This document shows positions 1-7,270 of a stretch of DNA of 23,288 bases, piece by piece (position 1 is the stretch's first letter; every line of letters begins with the position of its first letter). Origin of the DNA: Anaerostipes sp. (GTDB lineage: Bacteria > Bacillota > Clostridia > Lachnospirales > Lachnospiraceae); assembly GCF_018381315.1 (NCBI RefSeq), contig NZ_JAGZSD010000032.1, positions 1 through 23,288 on the forward strand, in the 5' to 3' direction. The position numbers were made by a program, and so were the translations under genes. The notes below the pieces were generated by a model that saw only the letters and a list, made by a program, of their open reading frames with translations, had not been told where the DNA came from and made no database searches.

Positions 1-434
1 GCCTGAACCTTGCTGTGTGCTCCCAGAATTTCTTTCTTCTGTTCATCAGGGGACAGCCTGGTCATGTATTTATGATTATCCCCATGATTACCGATATCGT
101 GGCCTGCCTTTGCAATCTTTTTGACATCCCTGGGGAAACGCTGCACCCAATCTCCGGAAAAGAAAAAACTGGCCTTTACATTTTCTTTCTTCAGCAGTTT
201 AAGAATCTGGTCAATATCTTCATTTCCCCATGCCGTGTCAAACGTCAGGCTGATTTCTTTCTTCTTCGTATCCACACAGTAAATAGGAAGTTCTTTGTTG
301 TCTGAAGGATTTAAAATCCTTACATTTTGATTCCAGACAGAAAGGGCTGCATTGCCTCCGCCGAGCAATGACAGCCCTAAAACAACGATGCATATAAAAC
401 CTGTGATCAGTTTTTTCTTATTCAATCTGTCCAT
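1..434 (-). CDS. Polysaccharide deacetylase (NodB-like), 3' part cut by window edge
   Basis: This gene encodes about 144 visible residues of a membrane-anchored or secreted polysaccharide deacetylase, a family that removes acetyl groups from peptidoglycan or other N-acetylglucosamine polymers outside the cell. After a short basic N-terminus there is one hydrophobic segment (about residues 9-25), a signal or anchor. The NodB fold starts near residue 60: LTFDTAWGNED matches the first catalytic motif, in the clostridial variant with an alanine-tryptophan in place of the usual DDG, and HGDNHKYM is the HxxxH metal motif. This variant is common in sporulation-linked PdaB-type proteins of Firmicutes, so a cell-wall or spore role is inferred. 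The start is not certain: AGGGG lies directly against the ATG at 434 but 9 bases before an in-frame TTG at 425, which would give MNKKKLITGF and may be the true start. The C-terminal catalytic motifs lie outside the window. Confidence 0.87.
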   Translation of the reverse strand, partial: MDRLNKKKLITGFICIVVLGLSLLGGGNAALSVWNQNVRILNPSDNKELPIYCVDTKKKEISLTFDTAWGNEDIDQILKLLKKENVKASFFFSGDWVQRFPRDVKKIAKAGHDIGNHGDNHKYMTRLSPDEQKKEILGAHSKVQ

Positions 435-496
435 CCCCTGTTCATCATCTATGTACTATTTATATGGGGAAAAAGATTGTCTCATTCTGAAAGAAT

Positions 497-1333
497 TCAG
501 ATCATCGGAATCGCTTCAATCGCTCCGGTTAAATAATTTTTATAACATATTTGGAAAGTATTTGGCTGCACCGCAGTGGCCGGCTGAAAAATTGCAGGAT
601 CATTGCGGCTGCTGTACAGAGTGCCTTCATTTTCATTTGATGCAGTATAGAAAAACAGCCCGTTTTCTGTATTATCCAGCTCATCGCTTTTTCCAAGTGT
701 ATATGCAAGAAGGTTTGTCACTGCCACGCCGTCCTGTTCGCTTTCCAGAAGAAAGGTGTTTTCTGCAGCGTTAAACTGAACTTCGTACGGATCAAATGCA
801 TCCTGAAGGGAACGATTCCATACGGAATAACCGTAATCCAAATTTTCCTTTTCATTATAAAGAAGATCTAAAATATGATTTATATAGTAAGTACAGTGGT
901 GCATATGAACCTCGACCACCCAGTCTTCAACCTGCTGTGTTTGATCCAGCCACTCCATACTGCACATAAGCTTCCTCAGGTGGGAACGGTAATCATTCAG
1001 CAGATTTCCTGTATCTGACTTGATGCCGTTCACAATAAAATCCTGAATTTCCTGTTCATTCATCTTCATTCGCTTGACACTGATGATCATGCCTGTGATA
1101 AATCGGAGTGTCCACGCTCTGGTATCACTTGGCTCCCGGTCAGGCTGGCGAATATAGTAATTATAAAAATTTATCGCATTAACCAAGCCCTGCGCCATGC
1201 AGTGAAAACTGATGCCGTGGCAGAGATCCATTCCGTCTCTGTGCGGAAATGAATCCTGGACCTCTTTTGTAAAGTCGCACCTTCTCCCATTTAGATAAAA
1301 TCCTGTATCCTGTCCAAAGTCTATACTGTCCAT
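497..1333 (-). CDS. Hypothetical protein, 278 aa, unrecognised
   Basis: I do not recognise this protein. The ATG at 1333 is chosen because AGGAGG lies 7 bases upstream; the longer ORF from 1369 has no such site. The product is soluble, acidic, without signal peptide or membrane segments. The first two thirds look helical and are rich in aromatic and charged residues; around residues 140-155 there is a His/Cys cluster (VEVHMHHCTYYINH), and near residue 40 a second one (HGISFHC), which together could bind metal, but this is only a suggestion. The C-terminal third is Asn/Glu-rich and looks less ordered. It is transcribed away from mgtE from its own promoter and is followed after 62 bases by the deacetylase gene in the same direction, so the two may share a transcript. 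Confidence 0.8.
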   Translation of the reverse strand: MDSIDFGQDTGFYLNGRRCDFTKEVQDSFPHRDGMDLCHGISFHCMAQGLVNAINFYNYYIRQPDREPSDTRAWTLRFITGMIISVKRMKMNEQEIQDFIVNGIKSDTGNLLNDYRSHLRKLMCSMEWLDQTQQVEDWVVEVHMHHCTYYINHILDLLYNEKENLDYGYSVWNRSLQDAFDPYEVQFNAAENTFLLESEQDGVAVTNLLAYTLGKSDELDNTENGLFFYTASNENEGTLYSSRNDPAIFQPATAVQPNTFQICYKNYLTGAIEAIPMI

Positions 1334-1373
1334 ATAAATACCTCCTATAAATGAATATTTTTCCAACAATTAT

Positions 1374-1403
1374 ATTATCTCTCTTTCTCTGCTGTATTGT
1401 CAA
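1374..1403 (-). promoter_or_regulatory. Vegetative-type promoter of the 278-aa gene
   Basis: On the minus strand TTGACA (1403-1398) is followed after 18 bases by GATAAT (1379-1374), about 40 bases before the AGGAGG site of the gene starting at 1333. The -35 box lies 16 bp from the -35 box of the divergent mgtE promoter, so the two polymerases would bind back to back. This is a consensus match only. Confidence 0.6.
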
Positions 1404-1419
1404 CTTGCGTCCCTTTTTC

Positions 1420-1448
1420 TTGACAGTTTTTCTGCTTAAAGGTATTCT
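1420..1448 (+). promoter_or_regulatory. Vegetative-type promoter of mgtE
   Basis: TTGACA (1420-1425), a 17-base spacer and TATTCT (1443-1448) give a good housekeeping promoter. Transcription would start near 1455, leaving a leader of about 175 bases before mgtE. That leader contains the small ORF and hairpin annotated separately. Confidence 0.65.
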
Positions 1449-1499
1449 GATAAAGATGGCAGAAATCCAAAACCAAATTTAAGGAAAGGATGTGAGAGT

Positions 1500-1598
1500 A
1501 TGGATTCACCCCGAAGTCAATACAGCATGAATGAAAAGTCCAAACCTCCCGCCTTAAGTTTCTTAAATACAGGGAGAGGATTTTCATTCATGTTTTGA
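1500..1598 (+). CDS. Possible 32-aa leader peptide upstream of mgtE
   Basis: An ATG preceded by AAGGAAAGGA at a 9-base spacing opens a 32-codon frame that ends with TGA 34 bases before the mgtE start. The peptide begins MDSPRSQYSMNEKSKPPA and ends GRGFSFMF. It lies wholly within the mgtE leader, and the DNA that encodes residues 10-31 is itself the long hairpin at 1526-1592, so ribosomes on this frame would melt the hairpin. Leader ORFs that couple magnesium level to transporter expression are known for enterobacterial mgtA (MgtL, which is proline- and acid-rich). Here the resemblance is one of arrangement, not of sequence. Conservation has not been tested and the frame could be fortuitous. 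Confidence 0.4.
   Translation: MDSPRSQYSMNEKSKPPALSFLNTGRGFSFMF
1526..1592 (+). promoter_or_regulatory. Long hairpin in the mgtE leader
   Basis: CATGAATGAAAA (1526-1537) pairs perfectly with TTTTCATTCATG (1581-1592). The stem continues, after a bulged G, with TCC/GGA and then CTCCC (1546-1550)/GGGAG (1572-1576), and is capped by TTAAG-TTT-CTTAA (1554-1566). No run of T follows that would make it a clear intrinsic terminator, and I see no M-box (ykoK) consensus. Its place between promoter and ribosome binding site suggests control of mgtE, by an unknown mechanism. Confidence 0.6.
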
Positions 1599-1632
1599 TC
1601 TTCAAAATTTCATACAAATAAGGAGAAAAAAC

Positions 1633-2964
1633 ATGAGAGAAGAAAACATCAGAGCTTTGCTCATGAGGCGGGAGTACCCTGCCTTAAAAGTTGTGCTTAA
1701 TTCTATGAACAATGTAGATTTAGCATTATTATTAGAAAACTTTAAAGAAAAAGAATATACAATCCTGTTCCGCCTGATCCAGAAGGAAAAAGCAGCGGAA
1801 GTCTTTACCGAGATGTCGTCTCCGATGCAGGAGACATTGATCAATGCCTTCACACGGTCTGAGATCAAAGAACTGTTTGACGATATGTATATGGATGACA
1901 CAGTCGATATTATTGAAGAAATGCCTGCCAACGTAGTGGAGCAGATCTTAGATGTAACGGATAAAGAGACCCGGCAGACCATCAACAGACTTTTAAACTA
2001 TCCGGAAGACAGTGCCGGAAGCATTATGACCGTGGAATACATCGACTTAAAGAAAGACATGACTGTGGAACAGGCATTAAAAAAGATCAAACGTGTCGGG
2101 ATTGATCAGGAAACTATTTATACATGCTATGTAATTGAACAAAAAAAACTCATTGGGATCGTGACGGCAAAAAGCCTGCTGCTCAATGAAAGTCAGATGC
2201 TGATAAAAGACATCATGGAGACGAACCTCATATACGTCAATACGCATGAAGATAAGGAAAATGTCAGCAAGCTGTTCCAAAAATACGGCCTTCTGGCTAT
2301 TCCTGTTGTAGACTGCGAACACTGCATGGTTGGAATCGTAACCTTCGATGATGCCATGGAAGTCTGGCAGGATGAGGTAGAAGAGGACATGTCCATCATG
2401 GCGGCTATGCAGCCGAACGAAGACTCTTATTTCGGCACTTCTGTCATAAGCCACGCAAGACACAGGATCTTATGGCTGCTTGTCCTTATGCTCTCGGCTA
2501 CAATTACCGGAACGATCATCACAAAATATGAAGATGCATTCCAGACTCTTCCGCTTCTCGTATCCTTTATCCCGATGCTGATGGATACAGGCGGAAACTG
2601 CGGCTCCCAGAGTTCTACCCTGATCATACGGGGAATTGCAGTAGATGAGATCCGGTTTCATGATTTTTTCAAAGTTGTCTTCAAAGAATTCCGGGTTGCA
2701 ATTTTAGTCGGTTTTGTTTTGGCTGTCGTCAACGGCCTGCGCATTGTTATTATGTACCACAGCCTCAGAATGGCTCTTCTTATCGGGCTTTCTTTAATGG
2801 CAACGATCATACTGGCAAAGATTGTGGGCTGCTGTCTTCCTCTTCTGGCCAAAAAGATCGGACTGGATCCGGCCATCATGGCGGCGCCTCTCATCACGAC
2901 ACTTGTGGACACCTGCTCTATTCTAATCTATTTTAATATTGCAACTCATCTGTTTTCGTTATGA
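1633..2964 (+). CDS. mgtE: MgtE-family magnesium transporter
   Basis: This is a homodimeric Mg2+ channel of the cell membrane, 443 residues, the usual length. Residues 1-120 form the helical N domain with acidic stretches, 130-250 the two CBS domains that sense cytosolic Mg2+ and close the pore, and 275-443 the five-helix membrane domain. The family signature around residues 315-328 reads MLMDTGGNCGSQSS, with Cys where most relatives have Ala, Ser or Thr; the pore aspartate in ITTLVD (residue 426) is present. The ATG at 1633 follows AAGGAG at 7 bases. The gene is transcribed alone, divergently from the 278-aa gene, with its own promoter and a structured leader holding a small ORF, and ends at the terminator at 2982-3027. 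Function is secure from the family; whether other divalent metals are carried cannot be told. Confidence 0.95.
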   Translation: MREENIRALLMRREYPALKVVLNSMNNVDLALLLENFKEKEYTILFRLIQKEKAAEVFTEMSSPMQETLINAFTRSEIKELFDDMYMDDTVDIIEEMPANVVEQILDVTDKETRQTINRLLNYPEDSAGSIMTVEYIDLKKDMTVEQALKKIKRVGIDQETIYTCYVIEQKKLIGIVTAKSLLLNESQMLIKDIMETNLIYVNTHEDKENVSKLFQKYGLLAIPVVDCEHCMVGIVTFDDAMEVWQDEVEEDMSIMAAMQPNEDSYFGTSVISHARHRILWLLVLMLSATITGTIITKYEDAFQTLPLLVSFIPMLMDTGGNCGSQSSTLIIRGIAVDEIRFHDFFKVVFKEFRVAILVGFVLAVVNGLRIVIMYHSLRMALLIGLSLMATIILAKIVGCCLPLLAKKIGLDPAIMAAPLITTLVDTCSILIYFNIATHLFSL

Positions 2965-2981
2965 AAACAGCCTGGCATTCA

Positions 2982-3027
2982 AACAACTGCAGGTCCGGTA
3001 CTTGAAATCGTTCCTGCAGCTGTTTTT
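2982..3027 (+). terminator. Rho-independent terminator after mgtE
   Basis: AACAACTGCAGG (2982-2993) pairs with CCTGCAGCTGTT (3013-3024) with a single mismatch and runs into five T (3023-3027). It lies between converging genes; the last T overlaps the stop codon of the minus-strand kinase-like gene. The minus-strand side lacks a good T run. Confidence 0.8.
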
Positions 3028-3607
3028 CAGTAAAATTTCTTAATGATGTCTGCACATGCTTTTATACCAAATGTACCGCTGTCCAATGAGATATGGTAAT
3101 TCTTTGCCATTCCCCACTCCATGTCTGTATAATAATGATAGTACATACTGCGCTTTTTATCTTTATCCTTCAGCCGTTTCTCCGGCGTATGCTCTGTCTC
3201 CCCATACTTTTCCACAATCCTCTTTGCACGCTGTTTCATATCTGCATGAATAAATACAGTAAGACAGTCTGCTTTGTTTCTTAAAATATAGTCCGCACAG
3301 CGGCCTACAATCACACAGCTTTCTTTCTCGGCAAGCTGCAGAATACATTTTTTCTGAGCCTCCCACAGATAGTCCTGAGCTGACATTCCGTTTATGCCGT
3401 TATTTGAAAATGCGGCAGCCAGCCGCTGCGGGAGACATTCTCACTTTTTTCTGCAATGTATTCTTTCGCAAACCCGCTTTCCTTTGCAATCTTTTCAATA
3501 AGTTCCTGATCATAGCATGGAATTCCTAGTTGCCCGGCTGTTTCTTGTCCGATGGTGCGTCCGCCGCTTCCAAACTGGCGGCTGATGGTTATGATCTTAT
3601 GCTTCAT
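3027..3607 (-). pseudogene. Cytidylate kinase-like protein, frameshifted
   Basis: Two adjacent frames together make one protein of about 193 residues of the cytidylate-kinase-like family found in Firmicutes. The first frame (3607-3392) opens MKHKIITISRQFGSGGRTIG, with the GSGGRTIG nucleotide-binding loop, and reads well to SRSGWL. It then slips into an unrelated tail and stops. The second (from about 3416) resumes as AAFSNNGINGMSAQDYLW and continues to VIVGRCADYILR, the conserved core, and a normal C-terminus at 3027. Restoring one base at about 3416-3417 (codon CTN before GCC GCA) rejoins the frames. Either the gene is inactivated or the base is an assembly error. The start overlaps the end of the MATE gene by 11 bases, so the two are translationally coupled. 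Family members are presumed nucleotide kinases; the true substrate is not established. Confidence 0.85.
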
Positions 3608-5030
3608 ATTGAGTCCTCCCCTGCTCCGGTACTTTTTTATCTTCCTCCGTGTTCATCCCTGCAATCTTCTGCTTATAGATCCGTTTCATCAGCAGACAGG
3701 AAATTGCAGCTGACAGAATCTCTGCCATGGGAACAGACAGCCATACGATCCAGGAGTCTGCCCCTGAACTTCTGACCATCCGGGCAAATAACCACGCCGC
3801 CGGCAATACAAAAAGACACTGTCTGCACACCGAGATAACAAGCGATTCAATCCCTCCGTCCAGTGCCTGAAAAATCCCCTGGAAAGCGATGTTGGCTCCC
3901 GCAAACAGAAAACTTACAGATATGATTCTCATTGCACTGATGCACAGATCCTGCGTTGTTCCCGACAGACCGAAAATACCTGAAAAAGGCTCGGCAAATA
4001 ATTCAAGCACCAGAAGGCCTGCGGCCATAATACACAGTGTATAGCCAATGCCGTATTTAATTCCCTCCAGGATTCTTGTCCTGCTCTGCATTCCATGGTT
4101 AAAGGAAACAATCGGAGTAATGGCATCTCTCAGTCCAAAGGCTGCAAACAGAACAAACTGCTGAATCTTATAATACAGTCCATATGCTGTGACCGCCGCC
4201 TCCCCGATGCCTCCCAGTATTATATTCATCCCGTAAGTCATGACAGACATCAAAGCCTGAGCAATAATTGCCGGCAGGCCAATGGAATAAATTTCTTTTA
4301 TAATCTGTGCAGAAGGCCTTATATACCGAATGTTGTTTGAGACATCCTTGTTTACTTTCAAATGAAAGATAAGAGCCATCAGCATAGACACACATTGTCC
4401 GGTCACCGTTGCATAAGCCGCTCCTTTTACCCCCATTTCAGGGCATCCCCAAAAACCGTAAATCATAATTGGATCTAAAACCATATTTGTGACAGCCCCT
4501 GCGATCTGTGCAATGGTGGAATATATAGAATGGCCTGCGGCCTGCAGCAATTTTTCGTAGATAGAAAAAAATACGATACCTATGGAGGTGCAGCAGCAGA
4601 TTCTTAAATAATCTTCCGCCATATTGGCAATCAGCGGGTTCCCAGTCTGAGAACCTACATACGCCCGGATTCCAAAAAGACCGAACATTAAAAATAAGAT
4701 AAAGATTACAACTCCCAGAAACACTGCATTTCCTGCTGCTTTGTTTACTTTCTCCGGATTATTCTGACCAAGAGATTTAGACAGCAGTGCATTGACACCA
4801 ACTCCTGTTCCGATTCCCACTGCCACCATCATCATCTGCACCGGAAATGCCAATGTCAGTGCATTTAAGGCAGCCTCCCCGTTGTTCTGCATATTGGCAA
4901 CAAATGCGCTGTCTACAATATTGTAAACAGCCTGCAGCACCATGGATAAGATCATGGGCATTCCCATTGCCAGCATTAAACGGTTTACCGGCTCTGTTCC
5001 GATCTTGTTCATTTTTTGTTTTTGTTCCAT
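3597..5030 (-). CDS. MATE-family multidrug/metabolite efflux transporter (MepA-like)
   Basis: The 477-residue product has the length and two-bundle, twelve-helix layout of MATE transporters, which export cationic drugs or metabolites using Na+ or H+ gradients. Typical family segments are AVYNIVDSAFVA in helix 1, GIGTGVGVNALLS in helix 2 and, in the second half, GIGEAAVTAYGLYYKIQQF. The sequence is closest in feel to the MepA-type branch. It opens MEQKQKMNKIGTEPVNRLML and the ATG follows AAAGGGAG. Its 3' end overlaps the cytidylate-kinase-like gene by 11 bases, a pairing that I recall from other Lachnospiraceae. It has its own promoter and an unusually long structured leader of about 200 bases, which points to regulated expression, perhaps by an exported compound. 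The substrate is unknown. Confidence 0.93.
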   Translation of the reverse strand: MEQKQKMNKIGTEPVNRLMLAMGMPMILSMVLQAVYNIVDSAFVANMQNNGEAALNALTLAFPVQMMMVAVGIGTGVGVNALLSKSLGQNNPEKVNKAAGNAVFLGVVIFILFLMFGLFGIRAYVGSQTGNPLIANMAEDYLRICCCTSIGIVFFSIYEKLLQAAGHSIYSTIAQIAGAVTNMVLDPIMIYGFWGCPEMGVKGAAYATVTGQCVSMLMALIFHLKVNKDVSNNIRYIRPSAQIIKEIYSIGLPAIIAQALMSVMTYGMNIILGGIGEAAVTAYGLYYKIQQFVLFAAFGLRDAITPIVSFNHGMQSRTRILEGIKYGIGYTLCIMAAGLLVLELFAEPFSGIFGLSGTTQDLCISAMRIISVSFLFAGANIAFQGIFQALDGGIESLVISVCRQCLFVLPAAWLFARMVRSSGADSWIVWLSVPMAEILSAAISCLLMKRIYKQKIAGMNTEEDKKVPEQGRTQYEA

Positions 5031-5076
5031 TATAAAATCTCCCTTTCGACTTGCTTTTCAAGTTCCTATGAAAGAA

Positions 5077-5184
5077 CAAAGTGGCACGCCCACCTCATCT
5101 CCCCCAACCCTTCACTCTTTGAGGGGCTTGTACACTTTGCGCGCCAAATGCGATTTGCCACAGGCAAATAATTTCTCTATGCAT
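5077..5184 (-). promoter_or_regulatory. Structured leader of the MATE gene, with a possible 29-aa ORF
   Basis: The RNA between the promoter and the MATE start can form several helices. CAAAGTG (5139-5133) pairs with CACTTTG (5083-5077), enclosing GCCC/GGGC and CTC/GAG pairings and a G-rich loop. A second hairpin is ATTTGCC-TGT-GGCAAAT (5169-5153). A frame of 29 codons (5184-5095) starts MHREIICLWQIAFG and is preceded by AGGA at 9 bases. It runs across both structures, so it could be a leader peptide whose translation changes the fold. I do not match this to a named riboswitch class. The element may equally be a stand-alone cis-regulatory RNA in which the ORF is chance. Confidence 0.45.
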
Positions 5185-5239
5185 TTGTGCGCATCCTGCA
5201 CGGAGTGCTTTTTATTTTTCTGCTACTCGGTTCAGTCAA

Positions 5240-5269
5240 ATTATAGCAAATAAAATTTAAAAAAGTCAA
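5240..5269 (-). promoter_or_regulatory. Promoter of the MATE/kinase-like operon
   Basis: On the minus strand TTGACT (5269-5264), an 18-base AT-rich spacer and TATAAT (5245-5240) form a strong vegetative promoter. The start of transcription would fall near 5233, about 200 bases before the MATE start codon. Confidence 0.65.
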
Positions 5270-5301
5270 GATTCTTTTTTCGTCTTTATATTGCCCATAC
5301 C

Positions 5302-6114
5302 CTATGCTCTGATTGCTTTCAAAAAATACTTATTAAACAGCTCCAGCTGATCGTACACGATTCCATGTCCGCTTTCATCCAGCTGTATCAGCTTGGAATC
5401 ACAGATTGCTTCATGCTGGATCCGCACCAGGTCATTGGACACCACAACATCCTTTTTCCCGTATATAATCCATGTAGGCACATGTACAGCTTTTAGATCT
5501 TCTCTTCCATCTTCATCTCTTAAAGAAACTGCTGCATGAATGGTTCCCAGACCGGAAGCAGACAGGGCAATCTGTTCAAACCAATTCACTGCTGGTTCTG
5601 ACTGCGGACTTGCAAAGAGCTGCTCATGGCTAAAGTTATAGCATAGCTGAGGCCGGTCAGTCTCTGCCAGTTCAATCAGCCCGTTGACATATTCTCTGGT
5701 CAGTCCGTATGGGAAGTCCTTCCTCTTTGTCCATGAGGGAGCTGCTGCTGCCAAAAGGATCAGCTTTTTCACTCCGAAGCTTTTAAATCTTCTCATATAA
5801 CGGAGGACAACAGCCCCTCCCATAGAAAATCCCACCAGAGTGAAATTCCTTAATTTCAGCCTTCTGATCACTTGGAAGATATCCTGGGACATCTGATCGT
5901 AGGTATAGCCGAAAGCAGGGGTATCCGAATTTCCAAAGCCTCTAAGATCCAAGGTCACTACCCTGCAGCCGCACTGGCATAAAAGGTCGATCTGATACTC
6001 ATACATCAGATGAGACAGGGGCCAGCCGTGAATCAAAACAACAGTCTCCTCTCCAAATGGGTTGTAATCGTAGACTGCTATTTTTATTCCGTCCGTTGAT
6101 CTCACATAAAACAA
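5302..6114 (-). CDS. Alpha/beta hydrolase
   Basis: This is a 270-residue cytoplasmic alpha/beta-hydrolase-fold protein with a complete catalytic triad: Ser97 in the nucleophile elbow GFSMGG, Asp222 in IIYGKKD and His250 in ESGHGI. HGWPLSH (29-35) forms the oxyanion loop and LDLRGFGNS (55-63) is the usual strand-4 motif. The general pattern resembles non-haem haloperoxidase-like esterases, but the substrate cannot be inferred. The start is a TTG at 6114: it lies 7 bases after GGAGG and reads MFYVRSTDGIKIAVYD, whereas the nearby ATG at 6119 is out of frame and hits a stop after five codons. The gene begins 12 bases after the amidase stop, so the two form an operon, and it may follow the amidase into the sporulation programme. 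Confidence 0.92.
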   Translation of the reverse strand: MFYVRSTDGIKIAVYDYNPFGEETVVLIHGWPLSHLMYEYQIDLLCQCGCRVVTLDLRGFGNSDTPAFGYTYDQMSQDIFQVIRRLKLRNFTLVGFSMGGAVVLRYMRRFKSFGVKKLILLAAAAPSWTKRKDFPYGLTREYVNGLIELAETDRPQLCYNFSHEQLFASPQSEPAVNWFEQIALSASGLGTIHAAVSLRDEDGREDLKAVHVPTWIIYGKKDVVVSNDLVRIQHEAICDSKLIQLDESGHGIVYDQLELFNKYFLKAIRA

Positions 6115-6126
6115 AGCATATCCTCC

Positions 6127-6888
6127 TTATTTTTTAATAACCAGGGTGTCATAGCCTCTTTGCTTCAATTCATTTTCAAACTGCACTGCTTCATCCAGCG
6201 TCCTGAATTCTCCCAGCTGCACGGCATAAAAAGGCTCCTGGTACACAATATCACCGTCAAATCCCTGAGCCAAAGCTTCATTCAACGCATACTGTGCATT
6301 GGAAAAATTGCGGTACAGGCCCACCTGTACCCGGTAGGTACTGCTAAGCTCCTGCTGTCCTGATCCGATCGTATCAACGATTCCATCGGCAATGGCATTT
6401 GCTATATCGTCAAATCGGGAGTCAAACAGCTCGTTGTCCTTCTCCGTATTGATAAAACCAACTTCGATCAAAATCGCAGGAATATTGGTTCTTCTGAGCA
6501 CCGCAAGCCCCGGGCGTTCTTTAACCCCTAAATCATTAAATCCCACCTCACTGAGTCTGCGGTTGACATTCCTCGCCATCTCAGCCTTGATTCCGCTGTC
6601 ATTGTACACCAAGGTCTCCACTCCGCTGTAGGTATTGGGAAGAGGGCTTGAATTCCTGTGTATGGAGACAAAATAATCCGCTCCGCTCTCATTTCCGATT
6701 CTTGCTTTTTCAAGCGGAGACTGATAAATATCCGTCTCTCTGGTAAACTGCACAGGAACTCCTCTTTCTCTCAAAGCCTGCCCTACTGCCAGGGTAAGTC
6801 TCAATGTATCATCTTTTTCTCTTCTTCCATTAAACTGGGCACCATTGTCAAAACCGCCGTGTCCGGCATCTAAAATTACTCCTGCCAT
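6127..6888 (-). CDS. N-acetylmuramoyl-L-alanine amidase with SPOR domain, CwlC-like
   Basis: The product cleaves the bond between muramic acid and the stem peptide of peptidoglycan. Residues 1-175 are a zinc Amidase_3 domain: His10 (DAGHGG), Glu24, His77 (SIHRNSS) are the expected zinc ligands and Glu142 (ILIEVGF) the catalytic acid. Residues 185-253 form a SPOR-type peptidoglycan-binding domain with two short repeats (YRVQVGLYRN and FYAVQLGEF). There is no signal peptide, the protein starting directly with MAGVILDAGHGG. Length (253), domain order and lack of a signal match Bacillus CwlC, a mother-cell amidase that lyses the sporangium. The start is the ATG at 6888, 6 bases after GAGG; the TTG at 6900 overlaps that site. 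A sigma-K-like promoter lies just upstream. I infer a late sporulation lytic role. Confidence 0.92.
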   Translation of the reverse strand: MAGVILDAGHGGFDNGAQFNGRREKDDTLRLTLAVGQALRERGVPVQFTRETDIYQSPLEKARIGNESGADYFVSIHRNSSPLPNTYSGVETLVYNDSGIKAEMARNVNRRLSEVGFNDLGVKERPGLAVLRRTNIPAILIEVGFINTEKDNELFDSRFDDIANAIADGIVDTIGSGQQELSSTYRVQVGLYRNFSNAQYALNEALAQGFDGDIVYQEPFYAVQLGEFRTLDEAVQFENELKQRGYDTLVIKK

Positions 6889-6916
6889 AAAATTCCTCAA
6901 ATCAACTTCCTTTTGC

Positions 6917-6943
6917 TAATATATGCAGAACAGAGAAAAAAGT
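6917..6943 (-). promoter_or_regulatory. Putative sigma-K promoter of the amidase gene
   Basis: On the minus strand AC (6943-6942) is followed after exactly 16 bases by CATATATTA (6925-6917), which fits the mother-cell sigma-K consensus AC-N16-CATAnnnTA. The TSS would lie about 20 bases before the amidase start codon. No TTGACA-type box is in register. The match is short but agrees with the CwlC-like identity of the gene behind it. Confidence 0.5.
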
Positions 6944-6998
6944 ACACTGAAATATTAATAAACATCGAATCTATGAGAAAATAAAGAGACAGTTCATT

Positions 6999-7244
6999 TT
7001 ACCGATACCACAGTAAAACACCCAAAAGCAGTGTCAGGACAAGACATCCGGTTATCCCTGTCCGCTGTTTTCTTGTACCTTTTTCGTACCTTAAGATCAG
7101 ATAAATTTCAAACAGGACAAGCAGGATACACAGAAGTGTAAACGCAAATGCAATGTTTGAATCGTCATTAAAAAAAGTCAGGATTACCTGAATAATAAAT
7201 ACAAGATCAATACAATAATATTTTTTTGCCAGCTTTTCTAACAT
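6999..7244 (-). CDS. Small membrane protein, 81 aa
   Basis: This short protein of unknown function has three probable membrane helices: about residues 10-25 (CIDLVFIIQVILTFF), 31-52 (IAFAFTLLCILLVLFEIYLI) and 63-80 (TGCLVLTLLLGVLLWY), with a basic loop KGTRKQR between the second and third that should face the cytoplasm. The ATG at 7244 lies 4 bases after AGGAGG, which fixes the start; the longer frame opening at 7274 has no such site. It follows the DUF6179-like gene by 26 bases and is the last gene of that operon. Confidence 0.8.
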   Translation of the reverse strand: MLEKLAKKYYCIDLVFIIQVILTFFNDDSNIAFAFTLLCILLVLFEIYLILRYEKGTRKQRTGITGCLVLTLLLGVLLWYR

Positions 7245-7270
7245 AGTTCCTCCTAATATAATTACGCATT

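Noticed and set aside
352..774. Plus-strand ORF of 140 codons across 352-774
   Set aside because: It lies antisense to the deacetylase and the 278-aa gene, has no ribosome binding site and an unnatural composition.
1455..1632. M-box (ykoK) magnesium riboswitch before mgtE
   Set aside because: The leader lacks any stretch I recognise from the M-box core; the visible structure is a single long nested hairpin inside a small ORF.
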